Of a stretch of DNA of 64,000 bases, positions 44,692 through 53,165 are shown piece after piece. Location of the stretch: the NCBI RefSeq assembly GCF_947488135.1, contig NZ_CANKYW010000002.1:496001-560000 (forward strand), given 5' to 3'. The position numbers and the translations under genes were made by a program. This DNA is from an uncultured Marivita sp. Lineage in GTDB: Bacteria; Pseudomonadota; Alphaproteobacteria; Rhodobacterales; Rhodobacteraceae. Below the pieces are notes generated by a model. The model was given only the letters and a program-made list of their open reading frames with translations, had not been told where the DNA came from and made no database searches. Positions within the stretch are counted from its first letter, which is position 1, and each line of letters opens with the position of its first letter.

Positions 44692-45875
44692 TGTTCGAGA
44701 CTCTCAAGGAACAACCCGCCGATAAGATTCTGGCGCTGATGCAAGCCTATCGGGACGATCCGCGCGACGGAAAGATCGATCTCGGCGTCGGTGTCTACAA
44801 GGATGCCTCCGGCAACACGCCGATCATGCGGGCGATCAAGCAAGCCGAGCGTCAACTTTGGGAGGCCGAAACCACCAAGGCATACACGGGCCTTGCCGGG
44901 GATCCGGCCTTCGCCGATGCGATGATCGCGATGGTGCTGGGCGATGCCGTGCCGCGTGCCAACGTGGCGGCGGTGGCGACACCCGGCGGGACCGGTGCCG
45001 TGCGCCAGGGTTTTGACATGGTGCGGATGGCCAACCCCGAGGCGCGCGTTTTCGTCAGCGATCCGACCTGGCCGAACCATCTGTCGATTCTCAAGCACAT
45101 GGGCATGACCATGGTGCCCTATCGGTATTTCGACGATGACAGCCGCGGCGTTGATTTCAACGGCATGATGGAGGATCTGGCACAGGCGGGACCGGGCGAC
45201 ATCATTCTCGTGCATGGCTGCTGCCACAACCCGACCGGGGCCAATCTGAACATGACCGAATGGAAGGCGCTGGTCGATCTGCTGATCAAGACGGGTGCCA
45301 CGCCGATGGTGGATATCGCCTATCAGGGGTTCGGTGACGGGCTTGAGGAAGATGCAGCGGGCACCCGTCTGATCGCATCCTCGGTGCCCGAAACGATCAT
45401 CGCGGCAAGCTGCTCCAAGAACTTCGGCATCTATCGCGAACGGACCGGTCTGTTGATGGCGGTGGCGGCCGATCCTTCGGCGCACAAGCTGAACCAGGGC
45501 ACCTTGGCCTATCTCAACCGCCAGAACTATTCGTTCCCGCCCGATCACGGTGCGCGGCTGGTGACGATGGTGCTGACCGACGACGCCTTGCGCACGGAAT
45601 GGTCGAAAGAACTCGAAGAGATGCGCAACGGCATGCTGGGTCTGCGTGAACAGCTGGCCGCCGAGTTGCAGCGGCTCTCCGGCTCCGACCGCTTCGGCTT
45701 CATCGCGCAGCACCGTGGCATGTTCTCACGGCTCGGCGCGACGCCCGAACAGGTCGAAAAGCTGCGTGAAGAACATGCGATCTATCTTGTCGGCGATTCC
45801 CGCCTGAACATTGCCGGTCTGAACAAGGACTCGGTGCCGGTTCTTGCCAAGGCGATGATCGACGTCGGGATCTAG
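44691..45875 (+). CDS. Aromatic/aspartate aminotransferase
   Basis: 394 residues from ATG 44691. Class I PLP aminotransferase of the AspC/TyrB group: KIDLGVGVYKDASGNTPI at the N-terminus, HGCCHNPTGANL, VDIAYQGFGDG, and ASCSKNFGIYRERTG containing the PLP Lys. It likely acts on aspartate and aromatic amino acids. Coupled to sseA; a UUCG-capped terminator ends the pair. Confidence 0.93.
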   Translation: MFETLKEQPADKILALMQAYRDDPRDGKIDLGVGVYKDASGNTPIMRAIKQAERQLWEAETTKAYTGLAGDPAFADAMIAMVLGDAVPRANVAAVATPGGTGAVRQGFDMVRMANPEARVFVSDPTWPNHLSILKHMGMTMVPYRYFDDDSRGVDFNGMMEDLAQAGPGDIILVHGCCHNPTGANLNMTEWKALVDLLIKTGATPMVDIAYQGFGDGLEEDAAGTRLIASSVPETIIAASCSKNFGIYRERTGLLMAVAADPSAHKLNQGTLAYLNRQNYSFPPDHGARLVTMVLTDDALRTEWSKELEEMRNGMLGLREQLAAELQRLSGSDRFGFIAQHRGMFSRLGATPEQVEKLREEHAIYLVGDSRLNIAGLNKDSVPVLAKAMIDVGI

Positions 45876-45884
45876 ACAGATTGA

Positions 45885-45910
45885 ATGGGCGCCTTCGGGC
45901 GCCCATGCTG
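45885..45910 (+). terminator. UUCG-tetraloop terminator
   Basis: Perfect stem ATGGGCGCC/GGCGCCCAT (45885-45893, 45898-45906) closed by a C(TTCG)G tetraloop, ten bases after the aminotransferase stop, with a T-rich TTTCTTTT a little downstream. Confidence 0.8.
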
Positions 45911-46000
45911 GTTTCTTTTGCCCGTGATGAGGCAACGCGTTTTCCCGGCGTTGTGCAGTTTGCAAAGTTGTGTTTGCATATTTGCAGAACAATGAAGGTG

Positions 46001-46345
46001 TCAGCCGTGCACCTTGACGCTGTCCTCGGGCGCCTGATCCCGGTCGAACATGCCGTAGTCGCGCATGACGTGGCACACGCGCAGACGGTAATCCGAGAAG
46101 ACGCCATTGCGGCCTTTCGATTGCGCATTGCGATGCGCCGCCAGCTTGCGCCAGCGCAGGACCGCGTCTTCGTCCTCGAAGAAACTGATCGAGAGCAGCT
46201 TGTCCGGGTTGGTCAGGCTTTGGAAGCGTTCGACCGAGATGAAGCCTTCGACTTGCTCCACCATGGGGCGCATGGCGGCGGCGATGTCGAGATAGGCGTC
46301 TTTCTGGCCCTCGGCCGGCATGACTTCGAAGATGATGGCAATCAT
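46001..46345 (-). CDS. Antibiotic biosynthesis monooxygenase (ABM) domain protein
   Basis: 114 residues, a single ABM-type ferredoxin-like domain: IAIIFEVMPAEGQKDAYLDIAAAMRPMVEQVEGFISVERF and SISFFEDEDAVLRWRKLAAHR. Such proteins oxidise small aromatic or quinol compounds, or degrade haem. It overlaps the NIPSNAP gene by four bases (ATGA), second in the operon. Confidence 0.88.
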   Translation of the reverse strand: MIAIIFEVMPAEGQKDAYLDIAAAMRPMVEQVEGFISVERFQSLTNPDKLLSISFFEDEDAVLRWRKLAAHRNAQSKGRNGVFSDYRLRVCHVMRDYGMFDRDQAPEDSVKVHG

Positions 46346-46665
46346 ATTGGGTTCCCGTGTGGCGTGGAGCAGAGTTTCAGGAAGGTGCGGTCCTCGCGCA
46401 AGAGGAACTTCTCTTTCTGGGCGAAGGCGTAGTTTTCCCGGCCCAGCGGATCGGCTGCAAGGCGGGAGCGGTAGGCTTCGTATTCCGCAAGGCTTTCAAT
46501 GGTGTAGATGCCGTAAGCCAGCGTGCTCGATCCTTCATGCGGAGCGTAATAGCCGATCAGGTTGGCGCCGCAACGGGGGATCGCCTGACCCCAGTTGCGG
46601 GCGTAGGTTTCGAATTGCGCTTTCTTGGTGGGGTCGATCCGGTAGCGGATGATGCAGGTGAGCAT
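46342..46665 (-). CDS. NIPSNAP-family protein
   Basis: 107 residues from ATG 46663-46665; the much longer frame upstream overlaps the regulator and is a shadow. Pattern: LTCIIRYRIDPTKKAQFETYARNW, then NLIGYYAPHEGSSTLAYGIYTIESLAEYEAYRSRLAADP, typical of the NIPSNAP dimeric alpha-beta barrel. Biochemical role unknown. First gene of a two-gene operon with the ABM protein, divergent from an ArsR-type regulator. Confidence 0.85.
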   Translation of the reverse strand: MLTCIIRYRIDPTKKAQFETYARNWGQAIPRCGANLIGYYAPHEGSSTLAYGIYTIESLAEYEAYRSRLAADPLGRENYAFAQKEKFLLREDRTFLKLCSTPHGNPI

Positions 46666-46768
46666 GTCGTTTCCTTTCGTTGCCGACCCTGTGTGGCACG
46701 GTTTGTGGCGGGGACACTTCGATGCAGATCGAATTGTGCGCGTCGTTTCCGCGTGTAAGGTGGTTCCC

Positions 46769-47467
46769 GTGAAACACGGACCTGACATCGCCCGCATCGC
46801 GTCGCTGATCGGAGACCCTGCCCGGGCGAACATCCTGACGGCGTTGATGAGCGGAAAAGCGTTGACCGCCAGTGAGTTGGCGGCAGAGGCCGGGGTGTCG
46901 CCGTCGACGGCGTCGTCGCATCTGGGTCGTTTGTCCGAGGGCGGCCTGGTCAGGGAGGCGCGGCAGGGGCGGCACAAGTATTTCGCGCTGGCAGGCGAAG
47001 AGGTGGCGCAGGTGCTGGAGGCTTTGATGGGGTTTGCGGCTGGACAGGGGCATTTGCGAACCCGGACCGGGCCGAAGGATGCGCAATTGCGCGAGGCGCG
47101 GGTGTGTTACAACCATCTGGCCGGGACGCGGGGCATACAGCTTTACGACAGTCTTTTCGCGCGGGATTTCATGGTGTTGGAGGGAGACGTGCCGCGCCTG
47201 ACCGAGGCGGGAGTGAGCTTTGTGCGCGATCTCGGCGTGGATTTTGACCATTTGGTAAAATCCCGCGCACCCGTCTGCCGGACCTGTCTGGACTGGAGCG
47301 CGCGGCGGCCGCATCTGGCGGGGTCGTTGGGGCGGGCGCTGCTCAAGCGGTTCGAGATGATGGGTTGGACCTACCGGGTGCGGGATACGCGGATCGTGTC
47401 CTTCACGAGTGAGGGATTGCGGCAGTTCAATGGGGCGTTCCCGGTCAATCCGGCGCCCCGCGTGTGA
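46769..47467 (+). CDS. ArsR-type winged-helix regulator
   Basis: 232 residues from a GTG at 46769 with AAGG eight bases upstream. The first 90 residues are an ArsR HTH (ARIASLIGDPARANILTALMSGKALTASELAAEAGVSPSTASSHLGRL). The rest is a family-specific extension with RVCYNHLAGTRG and a CRTCLDW motif that could bind a metal or sense oxidation. It is divergent from the NIPSNAP/ABM operon, the probable target. Its end overlaps dnaE2 by 23 bases. Confidence 0.87.
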   Translation: MKHGPDIARIASLIGDPARANILTALMSGKALTASELAAEAGVSPSTASSHLGRLSEGGLVREARQGRHKYFALAGEEVAQVLEALMGFAAGQGHLRTRTGPKDAQLREARVCYNHLAGTRGIQLYDSLFARDFMVLEGDVPRLTEAGVSFVRDLGVDFDHLVKSRAPVCRTCLDWSARRPHLAGSLGRALLKRFEMMGWTYRVRDTRIVSFTSEGLRQFNGAFPVNPAPRV

Positions 47468-50429
47468 CGGGGAGCGGCATGGGCGGTTTGTACGGTTGGC
47501 CCCCTGAAACGTACGGTGCCACCGTACGGTTCGGCTCCGGCGTCAGGATGTGGCGGAGCAGCGCCACCGGGTGGCGGCGCAGGGTCAGGCGCATGGCGAC
47601 GTAATCCTCGACCACCTGTTCGCCTTCGGTCATCTGCGGCAAGAGGGCTGCAGGTTCGACGATGCCTTCGCCATCCATATCACCGTCGAAGAGCGGCAGG
47701 GTCTTGCGGGTGGTGAGCGCCTTGGCTTCCCACAGGGCGTCGCGGCGGGTGAGGCCGATGTCGCGGAACACGTCCGCTTCGGCCAGACGGGCGATGGTCG
47801 CGGGGTCCAGCCCGGCGCGGCGCCAGAGGTCGCCGACGCTCTGGTAGCCGTTGCCGCGCCCGGCGGCGATCCAAGACGCGTCTTCCTCGTTCAGGCCCTT
47901 GATCTGACGGAACCCCAGACGCAGGGCGAGGCCGCCCTTGGCGTCGGGTTCCATGACATTGTCCCAGAAGCTGGCATTGATGCAGACGGGCAGGACGGTC
48001 ACACCATGTTCGCGGGCGTCGCGGACGATCTGGGCGGGGGCGTAAAAGCCCATCGGCTGGGAGTTCAGCAGCGCGCAGGCGAAGATGCCGGGGTGGTGGT
48101 GTTTGATCCAGGCGGAGGCATAGACCAGCAGGGCAAAGCTGGCGGCGTGGCTTTCGGGGAAGCCGTAGGAACCGAAGCCCTCGATCTGGGAAAAGCAGCG
48201 TTCGGCGAAATCCTCGTCATAGCCGTTGTTGCGCATGCCGCGCATGAAGAGGGTGCGGAATTCGCTGACGCTCCCGTGTTTCTTGAACGTGGCAAGCGAT
48301 CGGCGCAAGCGGTCGGCCTGTTCGGGGGTGAAGCCCGCGCCGACGATGGCGATCTGCATCGCCTGTTCCTGAAACAGTGGCACGCCGAGGGTTTTGCCAA
48401 GGACTGCGCCGAGTTCATCGGATGGAAAGCTCACCTCCTCTTCGCCGTTGCGGCGGCGGATATAGGGGTGGACCATGTCGCCCTGGATCGGGCCGGGGCG
48501 GATGATCGCCACCTCGATCACCAGATCGTAGAAGGTGCGCGGTTTCATGCGCGGCAGGAAGTTCATCTGCGCGCGGGATTCGACCTGAAACACCCCGATC
48601 GTATCGGCACGGCAGAGCATGTCGTAGACGTCCGGGTCTTCGGGGGGCAGGGTGGCAAGGCTGTAGGTCTGGCCGTGATGCAGGGTCATCAGGTCGAACC
48701 CCTTGCGGATGCAGGAGAGCATCCCGAGCGCCAGCACATCCACCTTGAGGATGCCCAGCGCGTCGATATCGTCCTTGTCCCAGCAGATGACGGTGCGATC
48801 CTCCATCGTGGCGTTTTCAATGGGCACGAGTTCATCGAGTCTACCTTCGGTGATGATGAAACCGCCGACGTGTTGGCTGAGGTGACGGGGGAAGCCGATG
48901 ATCTCGAAGATCAGCTCCATCGTCAGGCGCAGACGGTGATCGTTGGGATCGAGACCGATCTCGCGCATGCGCTGTTCTTCGAGCCCGTTGGTCGAGAAGA
49001 AGCCCCAGAGTTGCGAGCTGAGCGCGCCGATGGTGTCCTGTGACAGGCCCATCGCCGCACCCACCTCGCGGATGGCGCGTTTGCCGCGGTAGTGGATGAC
49101 GGTGGCGCAGAGGCCCGCGCGGTGGCGGCCGTATCTTTCGTAGATGTGCTGGATCACCTCTTCACGGCGTTCGTGTTCGAAATCGACGTCAATGTCGGGC
49201 GGCTCGTCGCGCGCCTCGGAGACGAAACGTTCGAAGACCATCGTTCCCATCTCGGGAGAGACCGAGGTGACGCCGAGGCAATAGCAGACCACGGAATTCG
49301 CCGCAGACCCGCGCCCTTGACACAAGATGCCGCGGGAGCGGGCGAAATCGACGATGTCGCGCACGGTCAGGAAATAGGGTTCGTAGTTCAGCTTTTCGAT
49401 CAGGGCCAGTTCGTGTTTGAGCAGGCGTTTGACCTTGTCCGTCGCGCCAAAGGGATAGCGCCATTTCATGCCTTCATAGGCAAGGCGGGTGAGCCTTTGG
49501 GTGGCGGTTTCATTGCCCGTGATCTCGCTCGGGTATTCGTAACGGAGCTGGCCGAGGTCGAAATGGCAGTCCTGCGCAAGCTGCGCGGCGCGATCCACGG
49601 CAGCCGCGTGCGGGCCGAGCAGGCGGCGCATTTCGGGGCCAGAGCGCAGGCGTTGTTCGCCATTGGCCAGCGCCTGGGTGCCCAGTTCGTCGACGCGGCA
49701 GCCTTCGCGGATGGCGGTGACCACATCGGCCATGCGGCGGCGGCGGCCGTGATGCATGATCGGCATAGCCGAGGCGATGGTGGGCAGGCCGAGGTCGGAT
49801 GCGAGTCTTGCGTGGCGGTCGAAGCGGTGTTGGTCCTGCCCGTCGTAACGCGGGCTGAGGATGAGATAGGTCGCCCCGGGAAAGCGGCGCGACAGCCGGT
49901 CCGCCTGTGTCCGCCAATCGCCCGCGCCGGGGGGCGCGCTTTGCGGCCGTGTCGGCGGGTGCAGGAGCCAGTGCAGACCGTCGGTGCAGGCCAGAAGGTC
50001 GTCCAGCGTGAGGTGGCAACAGCCCTTGGGCGCGCGGGTGCGGCCCTTGGTGATCAGGCGGCACAGCTGCGCCCAGCCCGTGCGGGTGCTGGCCAGCGCA
50101 GTGGCGGTGAAGCCGGTATCGGTGACGATCCTTGCCCCGGGGATGAGGCGCGGGACATGGGTGAGGATCTGTGCGCGCCGGTGGGGGATATGGTCGGGAA
50201 CGGGTGGGCCGATGGGGCCGTGTTTCGCCTCTTGCTCGGCCCGTTCCTTGAGGGTGCGCCGGATCTGTTTTCCTTCGGTCCAGGCGCGGACGATGCCGGC
50301 GACGGTATTGGTGTCGGTGATGGCGATGGCCGCAAGGCCCAGCGTGCTGGCACGCTCCATGTATTCCTCGGGGTGGGAGGCCCCGGTGAGGAAGGTGAAG
50401 TTGGACGTGATCGACAACTCGGCGAACAT
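47445..50429 (-). CDS. dnaE2: Error-prone DNA polymerase DnaE2/ImuC, C-terminally shortened
   Basis: 994 residues against about 1080 for well-known DnaE2/ImuC proteins. The PHP domain starts normally (MFAELSITSNFTFLTGASHPEEY), the polymerase core has PDIDVDFEHERREEVIQHIYERYGR with catalytic Asp residues, and the fingers and HhH region follow to HPVALLRHIL. The expected OB-fold end is missing; the last 25 or so residues have no family likeness and pass through a palindromic repeat. It performs translesion synthesis with ImuA and ImuB elsewhere, but neither gene is adjacent. An SOS box lies just upstream. Confidence 0.9.
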   Translation of the reverse strand: MFAELSITSNFTFLTGASHPEEYMERASTLGLAAIAITDTNTVAGIVRAWTEGKQIRRTLKERAEQEAKHGPIGPPVPDHIPHRRAQILTHVPRLIPGARIVTDTGFTATALASTRTGWAQLCRLITKGRTRAPKGCCHLTLDDLLACTDGLHWLLHPPTRPQSAPPGAGDWRTQADRLSRRFPGATYLILSPRYDGQDQHRFDRHARLASDLGLPTIASAMPIMHHGRRRRMADVVTAIREGCRVDELGTQALANGEQRLRSGPEMRRLLGPHAAAVDRAAQLAQDCHFDLGQLRYEYPSEITGNETATQRLTRLAYEGMKWRYPFGATDKVKRLLKHELALIEKLNYEPYFLTVRDIVDFARSRGILCQGRGSAANSVVCYCLGVTSVSPEMGTMVFERFVSEARDEPPDIDVDFEHERREEVIQHIYERYGRHRAGLCATVIHYRGKRAIREVGAAMGLSQDTIGALSSQLWGFFSTNGLEEQRMREIGLDPNDHRLRLTMELIFEIIGFPRHLSQHVGGFIITEGRLDELVPIENATMEDRTVICWDKDDIDALGILKVDVLALGMLSCIRKGFDLMTLHHGQTYSLATLPPEDPDVYDMLCRADTIGVFQVESRAQMNFLPRMKPRTFYDLVIEVAIIRPGPIQGDMVHPYIRRRNGEEEVSFPSDELGAVLGKTLGVPLFQEQAMQIAIVGAGFTPEQADRLRRSLATFKKHGSVSEFRTLFMRGMRNNGYDEDFAERCFSQIEGFGSYGFPESHAASFALLVYASAWIKHHHPGIFACALLNSQPMGFYAPAQIVRDAREHGVTVLPVCINASFWDNVMEPDAKGGLALRLGFRQIKGLNEEDASWIAAGRGNGYQSVGDLWRRAGLDPATIARLAEADVFRDIGLTRRDALWEAKALTTRKTLPLFDGDMDGEGIVEPAALLPQMTEGEQVVEDYVAMRLTLRRHPVALLRHILTPEPNRTVAPYVSGGQPYKPPMPLPVTRGAPD
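47490..47531. repeat. GTACGGTT repeat and palindrome at the dnaE2 3' end
   Basis: Palindrome CGTACGGTG/CACCGTACG around one central base (47510-47528), with the direct repeat GTACGGTT at 47490-47497 and 47524-47531. It lies inside the last codons of dnaE2, where similarity to the family ends. Confidence 0.75.
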
Positions 50430-50442
50430 GCCCTTCTTTTAT

Positions 50443-50457
50443 GTTCTTCTTTTGTTC
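50443..50457. promoter_or_regulatory. LexA (SOS) box upstream of dnaE2
   Basis: GTTC (50443-50446), seven bases, GTTC (50454-50457): the alphaproteobacterial LexA recognition form GTTC-N7-GTTC. It lies 13 bases from the dnaE2 start codon, matching the known SOS control of dnaE2/imu genes. Confidence 0.85.
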
Positions 50458-50513
50458 TTAATCAATGATTCGCGCCCTGCCGGACGATCTGTCCTTTGGG
50501 AACGGGCGGTTTT

Positions 50514-50535
50514 GCATATTTGGAAAAAGAAGAAG
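50514..50535 (+). repeat. ATATTTGGAAAAAGAAG-type intergenic motif
   Basis: Same 22 bases as 26349-26370. Again it ends one base beyond the stop codon of a minus-strand gene, here the phosphopantetheinyl transferase. Confidence 0.75.
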
Positions 50536-50536
50536 A

Positions 50537-51274
50537 TCAGACGGAAGGCACGGACAGCCAGGTCAGCACATGGGTGTCGGTCAGGCGGTAGTGGATGTCG
50601 AAGCGCCGACCCCTGGTGATGTCTTCGGTGAGATCGGTGGTCAGGGACAGGGTCAGAATGCCGTCCTTTGGCGGGGCGGTCAGTTCGGCGGCGTCGAAGC
50701 CGAAATGGCGCCCGACGCCTGGGTAGAGCGCCTTGAACAGGGCCTCCTTGGCGGAGAAGGCCAGCGTGGCGCTGGTTGCGGCGGGTAGAGGGCCTTGCGT
50801 GATCGTGTGACCTTCGCGCGCGAACAGGGTTTCCGACAGGATCGCTTTGAGGCTGCGGCCTTGGGCGATCGCCTCGGTGTCGACGCCGTAGCTGTGGCTC
50901 GTGTCGCGCGACAGCAGGCAGGCGCAGCGGCCCCGCGCGTGACTGATCGACCCGGCAAGGCCGGTGGGCCAAAGAGGCGCGCGATTGGGTTGCGGGATGA
51001 TCGGACTTGGCGGATGTTCGAGGACCGCCATCGCGGCCTGCGCCATGGCGCGCCCGGCCAGGAACTCGGCGCGGCGCTTGTCGACGGCGCGGTCCAGAGA
51101 TGCGGGGCAGGGAATGTCGAGGGCCGCGAACAGCGATTGGGAAAAGGCCGTGCCGTTGTAGCGCGCGGTGACCAGAACGGCGTTCGGGATCAGGCTGTCC
51201 TCCAGTGCGATATCGGACAGGAAGCCTGTCGAGCGGGTTTGCAGGTCGAGGAGGGCAGTTTGGGTCATTGTCAT
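50537..51274 (-). CDS. 4'-phosphopantetheinyl transferase, EntD type
   Basis: 245 residues from ATG 51272-51274 with GAGG upstream; an ATG five codons earlier is possible. Motifs of the Sfp/EntD family: RRAEFLAGRAMAQAAM, then SISHARGRCACLL, GVDTEAI with the Mg-binding Asp/Glu, and FSAKEALFKALYP. It loads phosphopantetheine onto carrier proteins of siderophore, peptide or polyketide assembly lines. No such cluster is in the window. Confidence 0.92.
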   Translation of the reverse strand: MTMTQTALLDLQTRSTGFLSDIALEDSLIPNAVLVTARYNGTAFSQSLFAALDIPCPASLDRAVDKRRAEFLAGRAMAQAAMAVLEHPPSPIIPQPNRAPLWPTGLAGSISHARGRCACLLSRDTSHSYGVDTEAIAQGRSLKAILSETLFAREGHTITQGPLPAATSATLAFSAKEALFKALYPGVGRHFGFDAAELTAPPKDGILTLSLTTDLTEDITRGRRFDIHYRLTDTHVLTWLSVPSV

Positions 51275-51377
51275 TTGGAATCCTCGCAAGTCCGTGCGCG
51301 GTCAAGTGAAATCGCCTCCGGATTTACTTGGGCGGCGCGGGGCGATAGGCGTTCTGGGACAGAAGGAGACGGTTTCC

Positions 51378-52061
51378 ATGTCGGAACGAGCCCGGACCCG
51401 GGGGGTCATGTACGTGGCGTGGGGGAAGGCCCATGTGGATGTCGCGCGGCGGTCGGCGGCGTCGGTGAAGACGCACAATCCGGGGATGTCCTGCGCGATC
51501 TGGTGTGCGGCGGATGACGACACCAGCGGCTTCGATCAGAGCTTTGTCATTCCGCCCGAGATGACCCGGCCCAAGGTCGGGGCGCTGAAGCTGAGCCCTT
51601 ATGACGAGACGCTGTATCTGGACAATGACACCATGATCCGGGCCGATCTGTCGTCCTTGTTCGATCTGTTGCGGAAATTCGATCTGTGCGGGGCGCATGT
51701 CATGTTGTGGCATCGCCCGCGCCACAGGCGGATGTGGCAGACCGAAGTGCCCGAAACGTTTCCCGAGATCAATTGCGGGGTGCTCTTGTACCGCAAGACT
51801 GCGGCGACCGAGGCCTTCTTCGACGATTGGCAAGCGGCGTATGACGCGGCTGGCATGAAGATCGACCAGCCGACCTTTCGCGAAACCCTGTGGAATTCGG
51901 ACCTGCGGTTCTACGTTTTTCCGCCGCAGTACAACAAGCGCATCTTCGAGGCATCGGAGCTGATCTATTCGGATCAGCCGAAGCCGCGTATCCTGCATCT
52001 GCCGATCCTGCGCCCGCAGAAGAATGCCGTGAAGCGGTGGTTTGCGAACCTGATCCGGTAG
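51378..52061 (+). CDS. Glycosyltransferase-like protein
   Basis: 227 residues from ATG 51378; the open frame begins 70 codons earlier, over the PPTase promoter. A GT-A-like fold is suggested by GVMYVAWGKAHVDVARRSAASVK at the start and YDETLYLDNDTMIRADLSSLFDLL, with LDND as the metal-binding DxD, and FPEINCGVLLYRKTAATEAFFDDW later. Resembles family 8 type transferases. The acceptor is unknown. Confidence 0.75.
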   Translation: MSERARTRGVMYVAWGKAHVDVARRSAASVKTHNPGMSCAIWCAADDDTSGFDQSFVIPPEMTRPKVGALKLSPYDETLYLDNDTMIRADLSSLFDLLRKFDLCGAHVMLWHRPRHRRMWQTEVPETFPEINCGVLLYRKTAATEAFFDDWQAAYDAAGMKIDQPTFRETLWNSDLRFYVFPPQYNKRIFEASELIYSDQPKPRILHLPILRPQKNAVKRWFANLIR

Positions 52062-52145
52062 GAGCAAAGCGATCCTACGCGGCGTCGTGGCTTGTGCGCG
52101 GTCGGAGGCCGTGTCAGCATCCGTGTTCAAGGAGTGAGTTGATCC

Positions 52146-53132
52146 ATGCAGACGACACAGACGGATAGGGTGCATTTGCCGCAGACGCTCGAGCCGCGCA
52201 ATCCCGGCATGGCGCTGGACCTCGATTGGGTGATGCGCGCGACCGCGAACCGCTCGGCGATCGAGCGGCGCGCGGCGACGTTGCCGGGGCGGCGGTCGGT
52301 GAAGAAAGAGCACCAGGCGGCGTGGCTGTGCCGGGCGATCACCTGCATCGACCTGACGACATTGGCGGGGGACGACACGGTAGGCCGGGTGAACCGGCTT
52401 TGTGCCAAGGCGCGTCAGCCGGTGCGGGCCGACCTGCTCGAGGTGCTTGGCATGGACGGGCTGACCGTCGGTGCGGTCTGTGTGTATCACGACATGGTCG
52501 AGGCGGCAGTGGCCGCTTTGGACGGGTCGGGGATTCCGGTTGCGGCTGTGTCCACCGGGTTTCCGGCGGGTCTTTCGCCGTTCCATCTGCGTGTGGCGGA
52601 GATCGAGGAAAGCGTGAAGGCGGGTGCGGCCGAGATCGACATCGTGATCTCGCGCCGGCATGTGCTGACCGGGAACTGGCAGGCGCTGTACGACGAGATG
52701 CGCGCCTTTCGCGCGGCCTGTGGTGAGGCGCATGTGAAGGCGATCCTGGCGACGGGCGAGCTGGGCACGTTACAGAACGTGGCGCGCGCGTCGCTGGTCT
52801 GCATGATGGCGGGGGCGGATTTCATCAAAACCTCGACCGGCAAGGAAAGCGTCAACGCCACGCTGCCGGTGTCGCTGGTGATGATCCGGGCGATCCGGGA
52901 GTTCCACGAGGCGACGGGATACCGGGTCGGCTACAAGCCTGCGGGTGGGATTTCGAAGGCGAAGGATGCGCTGGTTTACCTGGCGCTGATCAAGGAAGAG
53001 CTGGGCGACCGATGGTTACAGAACGATCTGTTCCGCTTCGGCGCGTCGTCGCTTCTGGGCGATATCGAACGGCAGTTGGAACATCATGTGACGGGGGCCT
53101 ATTCGGCCTCCTGGCGGCATGCCATTGGATAG
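52146..53132 (+). CDS. deoC: Deoxyribose-phosphate aldolase
   Basis: 328 residues, with an N-terminal extension of about 60 residues over the short form. TIM-barrel class I aldolase: Schiff-base Lys in FIKTSTGKES, proton-relay Lys in VGYKPAGGIS and Asp in AAEIDIVISRR. Splits deoxyribose-5-phosphate into acetaldehyde and glyceraldehyde-3-phosphate. The aldehyde dehydrogenase gene 33 bases downstream probably removes the acetaldehyde. Confidence 0.94.
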   Translation: MQTTQTDRVHLPQTLEPRNPGMALDLDWVMRATANRSAIERRAATLPGRRSVKKEHQAAWLCRAITCIDLTTLAGDDTVGRVNRLCAKARQPVRADLLEVLGMDGLTVGAVCVYHDMVEAAVAALDGSGIPVAAVSTGFPAGLSPFHLRVAEIEESVKAGAAEIDIVISRRHVLTGNWQALYDEMRAFRAACGEAHVKAILATGELGTLQNVARASLVCMMAGADFIKTSTGKESVNATLPVSLVMIRAIREFHEATGYRVGYKPAGGISKAKDALVYLALIKEELGDRWLQNDLFRFGASSLLGDIERQLEHHVTGAYSASWRHAIG

Positions 53133-53138
53133 GTCGCG

Positions 53139-53160
53139 TTTGCATATTTTTGAAAAGAAG
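53139..53160 (+). repeat. ATATTT...GAAAAGAAGAAG intergenic motif
   Basis: Variant of the motif at 26349 and 50514, here GCATATTTTTG followed by AAAAGAAGAAG. It fills the deoC to ALDH16 gap and ends six bases before the start codon, so its purine run may serve as the ribosome site. Confidence 0.65.
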
Positions 53161-53165
53161 AAGCC

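Noticed and set aside
47510-47528. The dnaE2-end palindrome as a transcription terminator
   Set aside because: It lies before the stop codon of dnaE2 and lacks a T-run on either strand.
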